This document shows positions 47,399 through 57,862 of a DNA stretch of 64,000 nucleotides, in pieces; within the stretch, counting starts at the first letter, position 1; every line of letters begins with the position of its first letter. The position numbers were made by a program, and so were the translations under genes. The notes beneath the pieces are model-generated. The model was not told the DNA's origin. It searched no databases and was given only the letters and a program-made list of their open reading frames with translations. This stretch comes from an uncultured Rhizobium sp. (lineage in GTDB: Bacteria; Pseudomonadota; Alphaproteobacteria; Rhizobiales; Rhizobiaceae). The stretch spans positions 1 through 64,000 of the forward strand of contig CAMFHE010000005.1 of assembly GCA_945952045.1 (NCBI GenBank). The letters run 5' to 3'.

Positions 47399-48672
47399 AT
47401 CGCAGCTCTCGGATACTGTTCTTCGGGAGAATCACCTTCGGGCAGCGGCGCGGCGCGGGGGCTAAGCGAGAGGCTTTCCGGTGTCGCCATCGGGCCTGTC
47501 GTGGTGAAGGCGTCGCGGTCGCTGGCGGGCACGGGCGCGCGCATGCGGCTGCGGATGATTGCGTAAGCCGTGATCAAGATATGGGCGAGCGCCGTCACGC
47601 CGAACAGGGCATAGGGACCGAAGGCGGACATGATCGGGCCGCCCAGCGTCGGGCCGATGATGGTGCCGACGCCGTAGAGCAGCAGCAGCCCGCCGGAGAC
47701 CTTGACGAAATCTTCCGGCGAGGCGAAGTCGTTGGCATGGGCAACGGCGATCGGATAGAGCGCATTGGCCGCCGCGCCATAGACCCCGACCAGGATCAGC
47801 AGCCACATGACGTCGAAAGGTGTCAGAACGAAGAACAGCAGGCCAGACAGCGCCGCGACGCAGGAGAGGCCGGCCAGCACATAGCGCCGGTCCATACGGT
47901 CGGACATGCGCCCTGCGGGAAGCTGCATGAAGGCGCCGGAAAGGATGGCGACGCTCATCATGATGGCGATCGTGCTCTGGTCGAAGCCGGCGGCGGCGCC
48001 GAAGACGGGGCCGAGCGTTCCGAAAGCGCCGTTGGCGATGCCGACCAGCAGGATGCCCATGAAGGACACGGGCGAATTGCGAAACAGCGCCGGCAGATCG
48101 AGCTTGACGGTGTTCAGCGGCTGCGGCGAGGCGGCGGTCGATAGCGTCGTCGGCAGCATGGCGACGCAATAGAAGATGCCACAGGCCATGAACAGGATCG
48201 GCGTCATCACATCCGCAAAGGGCACGACGAGCTGGCCGCCGACCGAGCCGATCAGGGTAATGCCGATATAGAGCGAGAAGATCATGCCGCGCGACTTGTT
48301 GGTGGCGCGCTCGTTCAGCCAGCTTTCGATGATCATCGAGGTGCCGGCCGTCGCGAAGCCGGTGATGGCGCGCAAGGCAACCCACCAGAGGTCGTCGACG
48401 AGAATACCGGTGACGAGCACATTGATCGCCAGCACCGAAATGAAGCCGCTGAAGGCGCGCACATGGCCGACGCGCCGCACCACCTGCGGCGCGAGCAGGC
48501 AGCCGAGGACGAAGCCCGCCGCCCAGGACGTGCCGAGCAGGCCGAGAACGGTGGTCGAATAGCCTTCATTGGTGCCGCGCATCGGCAAGAGAAGACCTTG
48601 CAGGCCGTTCCCCAGGAAAAGGAACAGCGTGCCGACCAGAAGTGCCAGTACAGGAAGAATATTGCGTGTCAT
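47395..48672 (-). CDS. MFS transporter
   Basis: A 425-residue membrane protein with twelve predicted helices and the MFS loop motif in degenerate form (AGRMSDRMDRRYVLAG between helices 8 and 9). It resembles the YcaD/UMF-like MFS branch seen in rhizobia; substrate unknown. I use ATG at 48672, since the 49 codons upstream in this frame are not membrane-like. The C-terminal ~35 residues are a soluble Pro/Ser/Glu-rich tail. DUF1192 is coupled downstream. Confidence 0.85.
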   Translation of the reverse strand: MTRNILPVLALLVGTLFLFLGNGLQGLLLPMRGTNEGYSTTVLGLLGTSWAAGFVLGCLLAPQVVRRVGHVRAFSGFISVLAINVLVTGILVDDLWWVALRAITGFATAGTSMIIESWLNERATNKSRGMIFSLYIGITLIGSVGGQLVVPFADVMTPILFMACGIFYCVAMLPTTLSTAASPQPLNTVKLDLPALFRNSPVSFMGILLVGIANGAFGTLGPVFGAAAGFDQSTIAIMMSVAILSGAFMQLPAGRMSDRMDRRYVLAGLSCVAALSGLLFFVLTPFDVMWLLILVGVYGAAANALYPIAVAHANDFASPEDFVKVSGGLLLLYGVGTIIGPTLGGPIMSAFGPYALFGVTALAHILITAYAIIRSRMRAPVPASDRDAFTTTGPMATPESLSLSPRAAPLPEGDSPEEQYPRAAI

Positions 48673-48830
48673 GTCCGTAGTTTCTGCGCAAGCGGCCTGA
48701 TAAGACAAGCACAATCTGGCGTCACGCCTGCGTGGCGCCGAAAATTGCACTGGAAAGGAAACCCTCGCCCTTTCAGTGGCGCGAAAACTTGGCGGCGTTG
48801 TGACACGCTGCGGCTGCAAGGAAAAAGTCG

Positions 48831-48992
48831 TTGACCCGGATCATCACCGTGCTGCTTCTGCTGGCGATGGGCGCCCATCTCGTCAAGCCGATCGGATTGC
48901 CGGGCCTGCGGCAGCGGCGCGACTTCTGGAAGATCGGCATTTTCGCATTTGCGATGGTCATGGTGACCGTCCTGCTGCGCGAGACGGTCTGA
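48831..48992 (+). CDS. Conserved small membrane protein (53 residues)
   Basis: TTG start with AAGGA about eight bases upstream. The product starts MTRIITVLLLLAMGAHLVKP and ends FAFAMVMVTVLLRETV: two membrane helices joined by a short loop with LPGLRQRRDFWK. The pattern (LVKP-GLPGL-RRDFWKI) looks conserved in rhizobia from memory. Function unknown. Divergent from the MFS gene. Confidence 0.65.
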   Translation: MTRIITVLLLLAMGAHLVKPIGLPGLRQRRDFWKIGIFAFAMVMVTVLLRETV

Positions 48993-49046
48993 GCGTCATT
49001 TCAGGTGGCGAGGGGACAGGCGGCGCGCACCTGTCCCGGCCAGGGA

Positions 49047-49967
49047 TTACGCCTCGATGGCGCCCTTGATGACGTCGACGCATTCGCCGCTGATGCGGAC
49101 ATCCTCGACTTTGCCGTCCTTCTTGACGACATCGAGGGTGATGAGGCTGCGCCGACCCATTTCGACGCCCTGCTCGATGACGATGGTCTGGGTGGCGTCC
49201 TCGCCCGGCGTAAGCTGGACGAGGAAGGCCGCGAGTGCTGCGGAAGCACTGCCGGTTGCCGGGTCTTCCATGATGTTATCGAGCGGCGCGAACATGCGGG
49301 CGCGGATTTTCCAGGGGTCTTCGACCGAGCGCACATAGAGGAAGAGCGAGAAATCCGCGCCGGCCTGGCGGTGACGTCCGACTGCCTCATGAAAGACCGC
49401 AATGTTCGGGCTTGCAGCGGCAAGGGCTTCGAGGCCGGAAAGCTCAGCCACGGCGAAGGGCAGGCCGACCGAGGCGAAGCTCGGCGCATGGGTCGTCGTG
49501 ACGATATCGCTGGCAGTCAACGAGGCGCAGCGGGCGATGAGGTCCGTGTCAGGCTTCGTCTCGCCGACACTGAGCGCTTGCGGCGCGCGGATCGTGGCGC
49601 CGGTGACGGCATCGCCCTCATGGCGCAGATCGATGGTGACAAGGCCGGCGAGTTCTTCGAAACGCAGCGTCTTGCCGACCGGCTTGCCGAACAGCGATGG
49701 CAGGCGGCCCAGCACATAGGCCGTACCGACATTGGGATGGCCGGCGAAGGGAATTTCGGTGGTCGGGGTGAAGATGCGCACGCGCGCATCGTTCTGCGCA
49801 TCTTCCGGCGGCAACACGAAGGTGATTTCGGAATAGCCGAATTCGGCGGCGATCGCCTGCATGGTCGCGTCGCCCAGCCCGCGCGCATCCGTGAACACGG
49901 CCAGCGGATTGCCGCGAAAACGCTCGGTGGTGAAAACATCGACGGTCACGAAATCATAGGCGGGCAT
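49047..49967 (-). CDS. PhzF family isomerase/epimerase-like protein
   Basis: A 306-residue protein with the two-fold diaminopimelate-epimerase-like fold of PhzF. The catalytic Glu47 lies in GYSEITFVLP, PFAGHPNVGTA is the first-domain loop, and EDPATGSASAAL is the second-domain anion site. The family includes PhzF isomerases and many proteins of unknown substrate; no phenazine genes are near. AGGAG precedes the ATG at 49967. Confidence 0.9.
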   Translation of the reverse strand: MPAYDFVTVDVFTTERFRGNPLAVFTDARGLGDATMQAIAAEFGYSEITFVLPPEDAQNDARVRIFTPTTEIPFAGHPNVGTAYVLGRLPSLFGKPVGKTLRFEELAGLVTIDLRHEGDAVTGATIRAPQALSVGETKPDTDLIARCASLTASDIVTTTHAPSFASVGLPFAVAELSGLEALAAASPNIAVFHEAVGRHRQAGADFSLFLYVRSVEDPWKIRARMFAPLDNIMEDPATGSASAALAAFLVQLTPGEDATQTIVIEQGVEMGRRSLITLDVVKKDGKVEDVRISGECVDVIKGAIEA

Positions 49968-50061
49968 CGGGCAATCTCCTTGAAAAAACACGATCCTTTC
50001 TATCGAGGCGATGCCGGCATTGAGAATGGGCGAAGTTGTGGGGGTGACAAGTTTAGCGGGC

Positions 50062-50094
50062 AAACGAAAACGGCGGGCACATGGCCCGCCGTTT
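50062..50094 (-). terminator. Rho-independent terminator of pgk
   Basis: On the minus strand AACGGCGGGC and GCCCGCCGTT with a 5-base loop, followed by TTCGTTT, 23 bp after the pgk stop. Confidence 0.85.
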
Positions 50095-50116
50095 CCCAAA
50101 AAATGCCTGCGAATGA

Positions 50117-51316
50117 TTACCGCTGCAGAACGGTGACGCCCGGCAGTTCCTTGCCTTCCATCCATTCGAGGAAAGCGCCGCCGGCGGTGGAGATGTAGGT
50201 GAAGTCGTCGGCAACGCCGGCATGGTTGAGGGCCGAGACCGTGTCGCCGCCGCCGGCCACGGAGACGAGCTTGCCGGCCTTGGTTTCGGCTGCGGCGTGC
50301 TTGGCGACCGCAACCGTCGCCGTGTCGAAGGGGGCGATTTCGAAAGCGCCGAGCGGGCCGTTCCAGACCAGCGTCTCGGCCTTGGAGATCCACTCGTTGA
50401 CGGCCTCGATCGACTTCGGGCCGACGTCGAGCACCATGGCGTCTGCCGGGATCGCCTCGATATCGACGACTTCGTTGTCGGCGCCGGCCTTGAATTCGCG
50501 GGCGACGACGCCGTCGACCGGCAGGACGATGGCGCAGCCGGCGCCGGCTGCCTCGACCATGATCTGCTTGGCGGTGGCGGCGAGGTCATGCTCGCAGAGC
50601 GACTTGCCAACATTGGTGCCGCGCGCGGCGAGGAAAGTGTTGGCCATGCCGCCGCCGATGACCAGCGCGTCGACCTTCTTCACCAGGTTCATCAGCAGGT
50701 CGATCTTGGTGGAGACCTTTGCACCGCCGACGATGGCGACGACCGGACGCGCCGGCTGTCCCAGGCCCTTTTCAAGGGCTTCCAGCTCGGCCTGCATGGT
50801 GCGGCCGGCATGGGCGGGCAGCAGTTGCGCCAGGCCTTCGGTCGAGGAATGGGCGCGGTGGGCGGCGGAAAAGGCGTCGTTGACATAGATGTCGCCATTG
50901 GCGGCCAGCGCCTTGGTGAAGTCGGCGTCGTTCTTTTCCTCGCCCTTGTGGAAGCGGGTGTTTTCGAGAAGCAGGATGTCGCCATCCTTCATCGCGGCAA
51001 CGGCTGCGGCTGCGGCATCGCCGATGCAATCGGCTGCGGTTGCCACCTTGGCGCCCAGCACGTCTTCAACGGACGGGGCGATCAGCGACAGCGACATCTC
51101 GGCGACCGGCGCACCTTTGGGGCGGCCGAAATGGGCGAGCAGGATGACCTTGGCGCCCTTCTTCGACAGTTCGAGGATCGTCGGGGCGACGCGCTCGATG
51201 CGGGTCTTGTCGGTCACCTTGCCTTCGGCGTTGACCGGTACGTTGAGATCGACGCGCACCAGAACGCGCTTGCCCTGGAGATCGGAGAGGTCGTCGAGAG
51301 TCTTGAAGGAAGCCAT
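50117..51316 (-). CDS. pgk: Phosphoglycerate kinase
   Basis: Interconverts 1,3-bisphosphoglycerate and 3-phosphoglycerate with ATP. The 399 residues show [30 protein letters not shown], the [12 protein letters not shown] segment, and the C-terminal nucleotide loop GGGDTVSAL. The ATG at 51316 is used; an ATG at 51322 would add two residues. It lies 70 bp after the antiporter gene. Fructose-bisphosphate aldolase, often next in rhizobia, does not follow. Confidence 0.97.
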   Translation of the reverse strand: MASFKTLDDLSDLQGKRVLVRVDLNVPVNAEGKVTDKTRIERVAPTILELSKKGAKVILLAHFGRPKGAPVAEMSLSLIAPSVEDVLGAKVATAADCIGDAAAAAVAAMKDGDILLLENTRFHKGEEKNDADFTKALAANGDIYVNDAFSAAHRAHSSTEGLAQLLPAHAGRTMQAELEALEKGLGQPARPVVAIVGGAKVSTKIDLLMNLVKKVDALVIGGGMANTFLAARGTNVGKSLCEHDLAATAKQIMVEAAGAGCAIVLPVDGVVAREFKAGADNEVVDIEAIPADAMVLDVGPKSIEAVNEWISKAETLVWNGPLGAFEIAPFDTATVAVAKHAAAETKAGKLVSVAGGGDTVSALNHAGVADDFTYISTAGGAFLEWMEGKELPGVTVLQR

Positions 51317-51386
51317 GATCATGTCCCGTTCGTCGGAGGGAAAATTCGACCGGACCATACACGGGAACGGCCCGGACGCAAGGCGG

Positions 51387-53249
51387 TCAGCGGTCGTTTT
51401 CCGGCGTGGCGGGCCGGGTGGCGGAGGCCGGCTGGATGGCGGCTGCGACCCGGCGGCGGTGCTTGCGCAGGAAATCGCGAACGCGATGGGCGATCTCGCG
51501 CAGATTGATGAAGATCGGCAGGCTGGTGGCGGGTTCGACCACCTCCAGCGAGATGCCGACGGTCTTCGGCGCGTTCTGTTCATCGAGATCGCGCACGATC
51601 AGGATGATCGAGCCGAGACGGACGCGGTCGGCATATTCGACATGGCCACCGAGGCGCAGGGCGATCAGGTCGCCGATGCTCAGATCCTTTTCATTGTCAT
51701 GCAGCAGGCCGGGACCATAGGCGGCGTCCAGTTCGCGCGCCGGTCTCGTTGCCGAGATCGAGAAGGCGCCGAAGAATTCGGCGTCGTCTTCATCGACGGG
51801 CGCACGGCTGGCGAAGAGACGGTCGAGCAGTTTCGAATAGGTGGGCGCGACGAACATATAGACCTGATCGTTTTCGCGTAGGCGACCGGCATATTGGTAA
51901 CGCATCGACTTGCCGTCGCGGATGACCAGCGACGGCACCGCCCAGCGCGGAATGCGTTCGCCGCTCATGACCGGGCTGTCCTTGATGATGCGATAGGAGA
52001 GCAGTTCGTGATTGGCGGCGCCCGGCAGGTCGAGCTCCAGCTTGTCGATGGCCCCGAGGCGCGGGGGAATGATGAGGCCGAGCCTGCGGGCGACCGGCTT
52101 GATCGTCCAGCCCTGCACCAGAAGCGAGACCAGCACGATGATAAAGGTGGTGTTGAAATAGATCTTGCCATGCTCGATGCCGCCGATCACCGGCAGAATG
52201 GCGAGCAGGATGGAGACCGCGCCACGCAGGCCGACCCAGGCGATGAAGCCTGTCTCTTGCTGTGTATAATCGAAGGGCAGCAGGCAGAACCAGACGGCGA
52301 GCGGCCGGGCGACGAAGATCAGGAACAAAGCGAGGCCGAGCGCCGGCAGCAGGATGGTCAGGAATTCCGAGGGGCTGGCGAGCAGGCCGAGCATGACGAA
52401 CATGATGATCTGCGCCAGCCAGGTCATGCCATCCTGGAAGCGGCGGATGGAGGCGGATGACTGGATGCGCTTGTTGCCGGCAAACAGGCCGGCGACATAG
52501 ACGGCGAGAAAGCCGGAGCCGCCGAGCAGGCCGGTGAAGGAGAACAACAGCAGCGCCAGCGTCAGCACGAAGATCGGCGCAAGGCCGCGATCGGTGGCGA
52601 CACGGTTGATGACGGTGACGATCATCATGCCGCCGGCAAGGCCCATGATCAGTCCAAGGCCCATTTCCTCGACGAAGAGCAGCAGCATTGACAGGTCGAA
52701 GGCGGCCGCTCCCTTGCCGCTGGAGACGATGCCGACCATCAGTAGCGTCAGGAAGATCGCCATGGGATCGTTGGTGCCGGATTCCACCTCCAGACCGGAG
52801 CGCACCTTGTCGCGGATGTTGATGCCGCCGATGCGCAGCAGGAAGAAGACGGCGGCCGCATCCGTCGAGGCGATGATCGAGCCGAGCAGCATGCCCTCAA
52901 GAAAGCCGAAGCCTAGAAGCACCATGGCGGCGACGGCAAACAGCGAGGCAGTTAAGAGCACGCCGACAGAGGCGAGCACCAGTGCCGGTGCTGCGGCAAT
53001 GCGGAAGGAATGGAGCGAGGTGCCGAAACCGGAATCGAACAGGATGATGGCAAGCGCCAGCGAACCGAGCTGGTAGGCAAGCCGGTCGTTGCTGAAGGTC
53101 AGGCCAAGACCGTCGCTGCCGGCGAGCAGGCCGATGGAGAGAAACAGGAAGAGGAGGGGCGCGCCGAAGCGGAAAGCGAGCAGGCTGGAGAAAGCGGCCA
53201 GCAGGACCAGCGCCGTTCCGACCAGAACCATCGCATAAAAACTATCCAC
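51387..53249 (-). CDS. Potassium/proton antiporter, NhaP2/CvrA type
   Basis: A 620-residue inner membrane protein: a Na+/H+ exchanger domain of about 12 helices (about 1-390; STDAAAVFF and [14 protein letters not shown] hold the ion-site Asp and Asn residues), then a cytoplasmic TrkA_C domain (about 400-480) and a C-terminal CorC/HlyC-like transporter-associated domain (about 490-575). This order is diagnostic of NhaP2. The start is GTG at 53249; ATG 18 bases later is possible. The Pro/Ala tail after 580 is loose. Confidence 0.92.
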   Translation of the reverse strand: MDSFYAMVLVGTALVLLAAFSSLLAFRFGAPLLFLFLSIGLLAGSDGLGLTFSNDRLAYQLGSLALAIILFDSGFGTSLHSFRIAAAPALVLASVGVLLTASLFAVAAMVLLGFGFLEGMLLGSIIASTDAAAVFFLLRIGGINIRDKVRSGLEVESGTNDPMAIFLTLLMVGIVSSGKGAAAFDLSMLLLFVEEMGLGLIMGLAGGMMIVTVINRVATDRGLAPIFVLTLALLLFSFTGLLGGSGFLAVYVAGLFAGNKRIQSSASIRRFQDGMTWLAQIIMFVMLGLLASPSEFLTILLPALGLALFLIFVARPLAVWFCLLPFDYTQQETGFIAWVGLRGAVSILLAILPVIGGIEHGKIYFNTTFIIVLVSLLVQGWTIKPVARRLGLIIPPRLGAIDKLELDLPGAANHELLSYRIIKDSPVMSGERIPRWAVPSLVIRDGKSMRYQYAGRLRENDQVYMFVAPTYSKLLDRLFASRAPVDEDDAEFFGAFSISATRPARELDAAYGPGLLHDNEKDLSIGDLIALRLGGHVEYADRVRLGSIILIVRDLDEQNAPKTVGISLEVVEPATSLPIFINLREIAHRVRDFLRKHRRRVAAAIQPASATRPATPENDR

Positions 53250-53585
53250 GCCCGCCCCCGCTTTTTGTCGTCACATTCGCCCGGCCTGCGCGAGAATGCG
53301 TCCTGCTGCTTCCGGCGCCGCGTCGATCGGCGCCGGTTTCGATCCGAAGCGTGCCATTGTGGCGCGCGCCCGGCTTCCCGTCCATCACCCGAAGATGCAT
53401 GACAGCCATTCCGTATCCGGGTTTGAGCCCGAACGGTTCCTGTGACGCAATTCTGCCGGAAAGAGCGCGTCCCCACGCTCCAAAAGAGAACAGATTGAAA
53501 TTCAAGAAAAAACTGGAGGAAAATCGGGCGGGAGCACGGCGAAAAAAAGGTCATGCGCCGCAGACTGCGATTTTGTGCGCAGAGC
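53250..53585. other. 336-bp spacer, no gene assigned
   Basis: Upstream of the antiporter gene and after the glycolipid-binding-fold gene, both on the minus strand. An 87-codon frame crosses it on the minus strand into the antiporter start, but its composition is not protein-like and it has no good start site. The spacer presumably holds the antiporter promoter; no clear terminator is seen after the upstream gene. Confidence 0.5.
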
Positions 53586-54167
53586 CTATCGCACCCGACG
53601 GAAGAGGCCGGGATAATCGACGACAAGCCCGTCCTCATCGACCGGCAGTTCGGCGACAAAGCTGCGATCCTCGGCTTCGTAACGGTAAAGACGCTGGCCA
53701 GGATCGAGGCAGGTATAGCGCTGGCCGTCGACGAAGGCGGCGAACGTATCGAAGGGTATGTAGACCATCGACAGGCGGGCGGTGCCGTCTGAAGGCGTCA
53801 GGTTCAGGCGGCGGATCGGCAGGGTGTTGGTGAAGGGCGAACCGGCGAGGTCGATATCGATGCAGCCGTCCAGATCGGGGCGGGACACGCCGTTCTCGTC
53901 CTGCCAGCGACCTGCGCCATCGGAGGCGAGCGCCAGGCATCGTCCGTCCGTGGTCTCGACGCGGAAGCGTCGCACGGTCCAGCCGGCATCGCACGCGATG
54001 CAATAATGCACGCCATAGGGGCTACCGCCGCGGTCGCCGATCAAAACGCTTTCGGCGCGGATGCCCGCGCCGAAATCGAAAGTCTCAGGTGTCTGCGTCA
54101 GATGTTCGAGGCCCTCGGCTTCCCAGGGCGTCCAGCGGACGGTGAGGGGGCCAAGGGCGCGAAACAT
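53586..54167 (-). CDS. Putative glycolipid-binding protein (DUF1089)
   Basis: A 193-residue protein of the Glycolipid_bind/DUF1089 family. Family blocks are RWTPWEAEGLEHL near the start, PYGVHYCIACDAGW, LDGCIDIDLAGSPFTNTLPI, MVYIPFDTF, the YTCLDPGQRLYRYE segment, and a final VDYPGLFRRV. No signal peptide is present. The family is a lipocalin-like barrel of unknown role. Its ATG shares the A of the gap stop (TGATG), so it is translated as a coupled second gene of a gap operon. Confidence 0.85.
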   Translation of the reverse strand: MFRALGPLTVRWTPWEAEGLEHLTQTPETFDFGAGIRAESVLIGDRGGSPYGVHYCIACDAGWTVRRFRVETTDGRCLALASDGAGRWQDENGVSRPDLDGCIDIDLAGSPFTNTLPIRRLNLTPSDGTARLSMVYIPFDTFAAFVDGQRYTCLDPGQRLYRYEAEDRSFVAELPVDEDGLVVDYPGLFRRVR

Positions 54168-55177
54168 CAGATCAGCTTGGCAAGCGCAACCGCCGTATCC
54201 GACATGCGGTTGGAGAAGCCCCACTCGTTGTCGTACCAGGTCAGGATCGACACGAACTTGCCTTCCATGACCTTGGTCTGGTCCATGTGGAAGGTCGAGG
54301 AGTGCGGATCGTGGTTGAAGTCGATCGAGACGTTCGGCTGGTCGGTATAGGCCAGGATGTTCTTGAGCGGACCGTCGGCGGCAGCCTTGATCGCGGCGTT
54401 GATCTCTTCCTTGGTCGTGTCGCGCTTGGCGACGAACTTCAGGTCGACGACCGAAACGTTCGGGGTCGGAACGCGCATGGCGAAGCCGTCGAGCTTGCCC
54501 TTGAGTTCCGGCAGGACGAGGCCGACGGCCTTGGCGGCACCCGTTGAGGTCGGGATCATCGACAGGGCGGCGGCGCGGGCGCGGTACAGATCCTTGTGCA
54601 TCTGGTCGAGCGACGGCTGGTCGTTGGTGTAGGAGTGGATCGTGGTCATCATGCCGTGATCGATGCCGATGGCATCGTTCAGCACCTTGGCGACCGGAGC
54701 CAGGCAGTTGGTGGTGCACGACGCGTTGGAGATGACCAGGTGATCCTTGGTCAGCTTGTCGTGGTTGACGCCGTAGACGACGGTCAGGTCGGCGCCGTCG
54801 GCCGGGGCCGAGACGATGACGCGCTTGGCGCCGGCGGTCAGGTGGGCGGCGGCCTTGTCGCGGGCGGTGAAGAAGCCCGTGCATTCCATGGCGATATCGA
54901 CGCCGAGTTCGGCATGCGGAAGCGCTGCCGGATCCTTGATCGCCGTCACCTTGATCGGCTTGCCGCCGTTGATGATGATGGAGTCGCCCTCGACCGTGAC
55001 CTTGGCCGGGAACTTGCCGTGAATGGAATCGAAGCGCAGCAGATGCGCATTGGTTTCGACCGGGCCGAGGTCGTTGATCGAAACCACTTCGATGTCGGTG
55101 CGGCCGGATTCGACGATGGCGCGCAGGATGTTGCGGCCGATGCGGCCGAAGCCGTTGATGGCAACTTTCACAGTCAT
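54167..55177 (-). CDS. gap: Glyceraldehyde-3-phosphate dehydrogenase, type I
   Basis: NAD-dependent oxidation and phosphorylation of glyceraldehyde 3-phosphate. The 336 residues have the Rossmann start [14 protein letters not shown] with an acidic residue favouring NAD, and the active-site Cys154 in [10 protein letters not shown]. Length and order are standard. It lies 65 bp after tkt, with a terminator between them, and is coupled to the glycolipid-binding-fold gene. Confidence 0.97.
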   Translation of the reverse strand: MTVKVAINGFGRIGRNILRAIVESGRTDIEVVSINDLGPVETNAHLLRFDSIHGKFPAKVTVEGDSIIINGGKPIKVTAIKDPAALPHAELGVDIAMECTGFFTARDKAAAHLTAGAKRVIVSAPADGADLTVVYGVNHDKLTKDHLVISNASCTTNCLAPVAKVLNDAIGIDHGMMTTIHSYTNDQPSLDQMHKDLYRARAAALSMIPTSTGAAKAVGLVLPELKGKLDGFAMRVPTPNVSVVDLKFVAKRDTTKEEINAAIKAAADGPLKNILAYTDQPNVSIDFNHDPHSSTFHMDQTKVMEGKFVSILTWYDNEWGFSNRMSDTAVALAKLI

Positions 55178-55209
55178 TCTAGTCTCCCACAGAAAGTAAG
55201 TGTCGGAAT

Positions 55210-55236
55210 GAAAAAGGCGCGTAAAACGCGCCTTTC
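55210..55236 (-). terminator. Terminator between tkt and gap
   Basis: On the minus strand AAGGCGCGT, loop TTTA-like, ACGCGCCTTTTT. It is 7 bp after the tkt stop; gap must therefore have its own start or rely on read-through. Confidence 0.85.
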
Positions 55237-55242
55237 GTCATG

Positions 55243-57219
55243 TCAAGCGAGCTTGGCTTCGGCAGCCTCTACCACGGCTTCAGCCGTGATGCCGAAATGC
55301 TTGTAGAGATCCTTGGCCGGAGCCGACGCGCCGAAGGACTTCATGCCGATGAAGGCGCCCTCGGGGCCGATGATGTGATCCCAGCTCTGGCGGATGCCGG
55401 CTTCGACCGCAACCTTGACCGCAGCCTTGCCGATGATCTTGGCCTGATAGGCTTCCGGCTGTTCGTAGAACAGCTCGAAGCAGGGCACGGAGACGACGCG
55501 GACGGCGACGCCCTTCTGCTTCAGCGTTTCGGCGGCCTTGAGCGCGATTTCGACTTCAGAACCGGAGGCGAAGATCGAGACCTTGGCGTTGTCGTCCGAA
55601 ACCAGCTCGTAAGCGCCGGCGGCGGAGAGGTTCTTGGCCTCGTAGGTGGTGCGGGCCGGGGCCAGGTTCTGGCGGGTCAGCGCGAGCGCCGAGGGGCGAT
55701 GCTTTTCCTGCAGGGCAAGCTGCCAGCATTCGGCCGTTTCCACGGCATCGGCCGGGCGGAAGACAAGCAGGTTCGGGATGGCGCGCAGCGCCGAGGCATG
55801 CTCGACCGGCTGGTGCGTCGGGCCGTCTTCGCCGACCCCGATGGAATCGTGGGTCAGGACGTGGATGACGCGGATGCCCATCAGCGCAGCGAGGCGGATC
55901 GACGGACGGCAATAGTCCGAGAAGATCATGAAGCCGCCGGCATAGGGGATCAGACCGCCATGCAGGGCGATGCCGTTGATGGCGGCGGCCATGCCGTGTT
56001 CACGGATGCCCCAGTGCATGTAGCGGCCAGAGAAGTCGGTCGGGGTGATCGACTTCATCTGGCTGGTCTTGGTGTTGTTCGACGGCGTCAGGTCGGCGGA
56101 GCCGCCGATCGTCTCGGGAACGATGCCGTTGATGACTTCGAGCGCGTCTTCCGAAGCCTTGCGGGTGGCGACCGTCGGCGGAGCGTCGGCGAGCTTCTTC
56201 TTGTAGGCGTCCATCGCGCCGTCGAGATCGGCGGGCAGGTCGCCGGCGAAGCGGCGGTTGAATTCGGCCTTCTTCGGCGAAGCGGCGAGACGGGCTTCCC
56301 ATTCCTCACGCGCCTTGACCGAACGGCGGCCGGCGGCGCGCCACAGGTCGAGCACGTCGGCGGGCGTTTCGAAGGCGGGCGCTTCCCAGTTCAGGGCATG
56401 GCGGGTGGCTTCGATTTCAGCAGCGCCGAGCGGCGAACCGTGAACCTTATGGGTGCCGGCCTTGTTCGGAGCGCCGAAGCCGATGGTCGTCTTGCAGGCG
56501 ATGAAGGTCGGCTTGTCCGAGACGTGTGCGGCCTCGATGGCGGCGGCGATCTGGTCCTGATCGTGGCCGTCGACGCGGATCGTGTTCCAGTGCGCGGACT
56601 GGAAACGGGCAACCTGGTCGGTCGAATCCGACAGGCCGACAGTGCCGTCGATGGTGATGTTGTTGTCGTCCCAGAAGAGAACGAGCTTGTTCAGCTTCAG
56701 GTGGCCGGCAAGCGTGATCGCCTCGTGGCTGATGCCTTCCATCAGGCAGCCGTCGCCGCACAGCACATAGGTATGGTGGCTCTGCAGCTCGGATCCGAAT
56801 TCCTCTTCGAGCTTGCGCTCGGCGATCGCCATGCCGACGGCATTGGCAATGCCCTGGCCGAGCGGACCGGTGGTGGTCTCGATGCCCGTCGCATGGCCGT
56901 ATTCCGGGTGGCCGGCGGTCTTGGAGCCGAGCTGGCGGAACTGCTTGAGATCCTCGACGCCCATGTCCGGATAGCCGGTGAGATACAGGACGGAGTAAAG
57001 AAGCATCGAACCGTGGCCGGCAGACAGCACGAAGCGGTCACGATCCGGCCAGAGCGGGTTCTTGGGGTCGAATTTCAGGAAGCGCGTGAAAAGGACCGTG
57101 GCGATATCCGCGGCGCCCATCGGCAGGCCGGGATGGCCGGAATTGGCCTTTTCAACGGCGTCCATGGAAAGGAAACGGATCGCATTCGCCATCCGGTTAA
57201 GTTCTTCGCGAGAGGTCAT
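55243..57219 (-). CDS. tkt: Transketolase
   Basis: Moves two-carbon ketol groups between sugar phosphates with thiamine diphosphate. The 658 residues have [14 protein letters not shown], the HGSMLLYS loop, [19 protein letters not shown], the TPP-Mg motif from [12 protein letters not shown] to DDNNITID (about 154-190), and in the PYR domain [17 protein letters not shown]. Length is normal. A promoter-like site is 65 bp upstream. Confidence 0.97.
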   Translation of the reverse strand: MTSREELNRMANAIRFLSMDAVEKANSGHPGLPMGAADIATVLFTRFLKFDPKNPLWPDRDRFVLSAGHGSMLLYSVLYLTGYPDMGVEDLKQFRQLGSKTAGHPEYGHATGIETTTGPLGQGIANAVGMAIAERKLEEEFGSELQSHHTYVLCGDGCLMEGISHEAITLAGHLKLNKLVLFWDDNNITIDGTVGLSDSTDQVARFQSAHWNTIRVDGHDQDQIAAAIEAAHVSDKPTFIACKTTIGFGAPNKAGTHKVHGSPLGAAEIEATRHALNWEAPAFETPADVLDLWRAAGRRSVKAREEWEARLAASPKKAEFNRRFAGDLPADLDGAMDAYKKKLADAPPTVATRKASEDALEVINGIVPETIGGSADLTPSNNTKTSQMKSITPTDFSGRYMHWGIREHGMAAAINGIALHGGLIPYAGGFMIFSDYCRPSIRLAALMGIRVIHVLTHDSIGVGEDGPTHQPVEHASALRAIPNLLVFRPADAVETAECWQLALQEKHRPSALALTRQNLAPARTTYEAKNLSAAGAYELVSDDNAKVSIFASGSEVEIALKAAETLKQKGVAVRVVSVPCFELFYEQPEAYQAKIIGKAAVKVAVEAGIRQSWDHIIGPEGAFIGMKSFGASAPAKDLYKHFGITAEAVVEAAEAKLA

Positions 57220-57283
57220 GGCTTTTCCGCTGGTTCCGAGGGGTCGGGAGATGCCGTCCAGGCAGCATCATTAAGCGCCGTGA

Positions 57284-57311
57284 TCCATAGCAGGAAGTGC
57301 CGGCAAGTCAA
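57284..57311 (-). promoter_or_regulatory. Candidate promoter of tkt
   Basis: On the minus strand TTGACT (57306-57311), a 16-base spacer and TATGGA (57284-57289), giving a leader of about 57 nt. Confidence 0.42.
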
Positions 57312-57540
57312 TAAATGCCGGGCCTGCGAAAGGGTTCAAAACGCGATTTTTTGACATTTGTCCAAGTTGGTGTGCAAAAGGTCAGGAAGAGGTTCGCTTC
57401 GCAAATCGGCATTCATCCACAGTTTCGACGCCGGGGCGTTGATTGACGGGAGATTGCAGTCAAGAATAAAGTCTTGCCGGAGGCCTCTGCCGGATCGGCG
57501 ATTCGCATTCCGTGTTCTGACGAAACCAAGAAGTAACCAT
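57312..57540. other. Divergent spacer between tkt and DUF4164 gene
   Basis: No gene seen. It should hold the plus-strand promoter for DUF4164/zapA; a weak candidate is TTGACG (57443-57448) with AATAAA 16 bases later. Confidence 0.4.
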
Positions 57541-57813
57541 ATGCCGACAGGGAAGACGGTGGAGATGGCGGTCCTCGAAATGAAGGCGGCCCTCTCCCAT
57601 CTCGAAAATGCCATCGACGTCCGCTTCGAGCGGGAGCGCGATCACAGCGAGATCGAGGGCGAGGTGCGGCGCGTCCATGCGGATCGGTCGCGGCTGGCCC
57701 AGGAACTCGACGAGTCCCAGTTCCGTGCCAACCGGCTGGAGGAGGTCAATCGCGAGGTGTCGCGGCGTCTCGTGACGGCAATGGAAACGATCAGGGCGGT
57801 CCTCGACCGCTGA
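57541..57813 (+). CDS. DUF4164-like coiled-coil protein
   Basis: A 90-residue, almost fully helical protein (ALSHLENAIDVRFERERD, then RRVHADRSRLAQELDESQ), typical of the short coiled-coil DUF4164 family that sits before zapA in rhizobia. Function unknown; the position suggests a role with ZapA at the division site. zapA starts 50 bp later on the same strand. Confidence 0.75.
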   Translation: MPTGKTVEMAVLEMKAALSHLENAIDVRFERERDHSEIEGEVRRVHADRSRLAQELDESQFRANRLEEVNREVSRRLVTAMETIRAVLDR

Positions 57814-57862
57814 TCAAACCCCATCAGGGGTGAAATACGCAGAGGGCGGGGTTTTCAAGGAT

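Noticed and set aside
53242-53505. 87-codon minus-strand gene before the antiporter
   Set aside because: Overlaps the antiporter start, lacks a site, and has Arg/Gly-rich noise-like composition.
55240-57354. 704-codon plus-strand frame over tkt
   Set aside because: Antisense shadow of transketolase.
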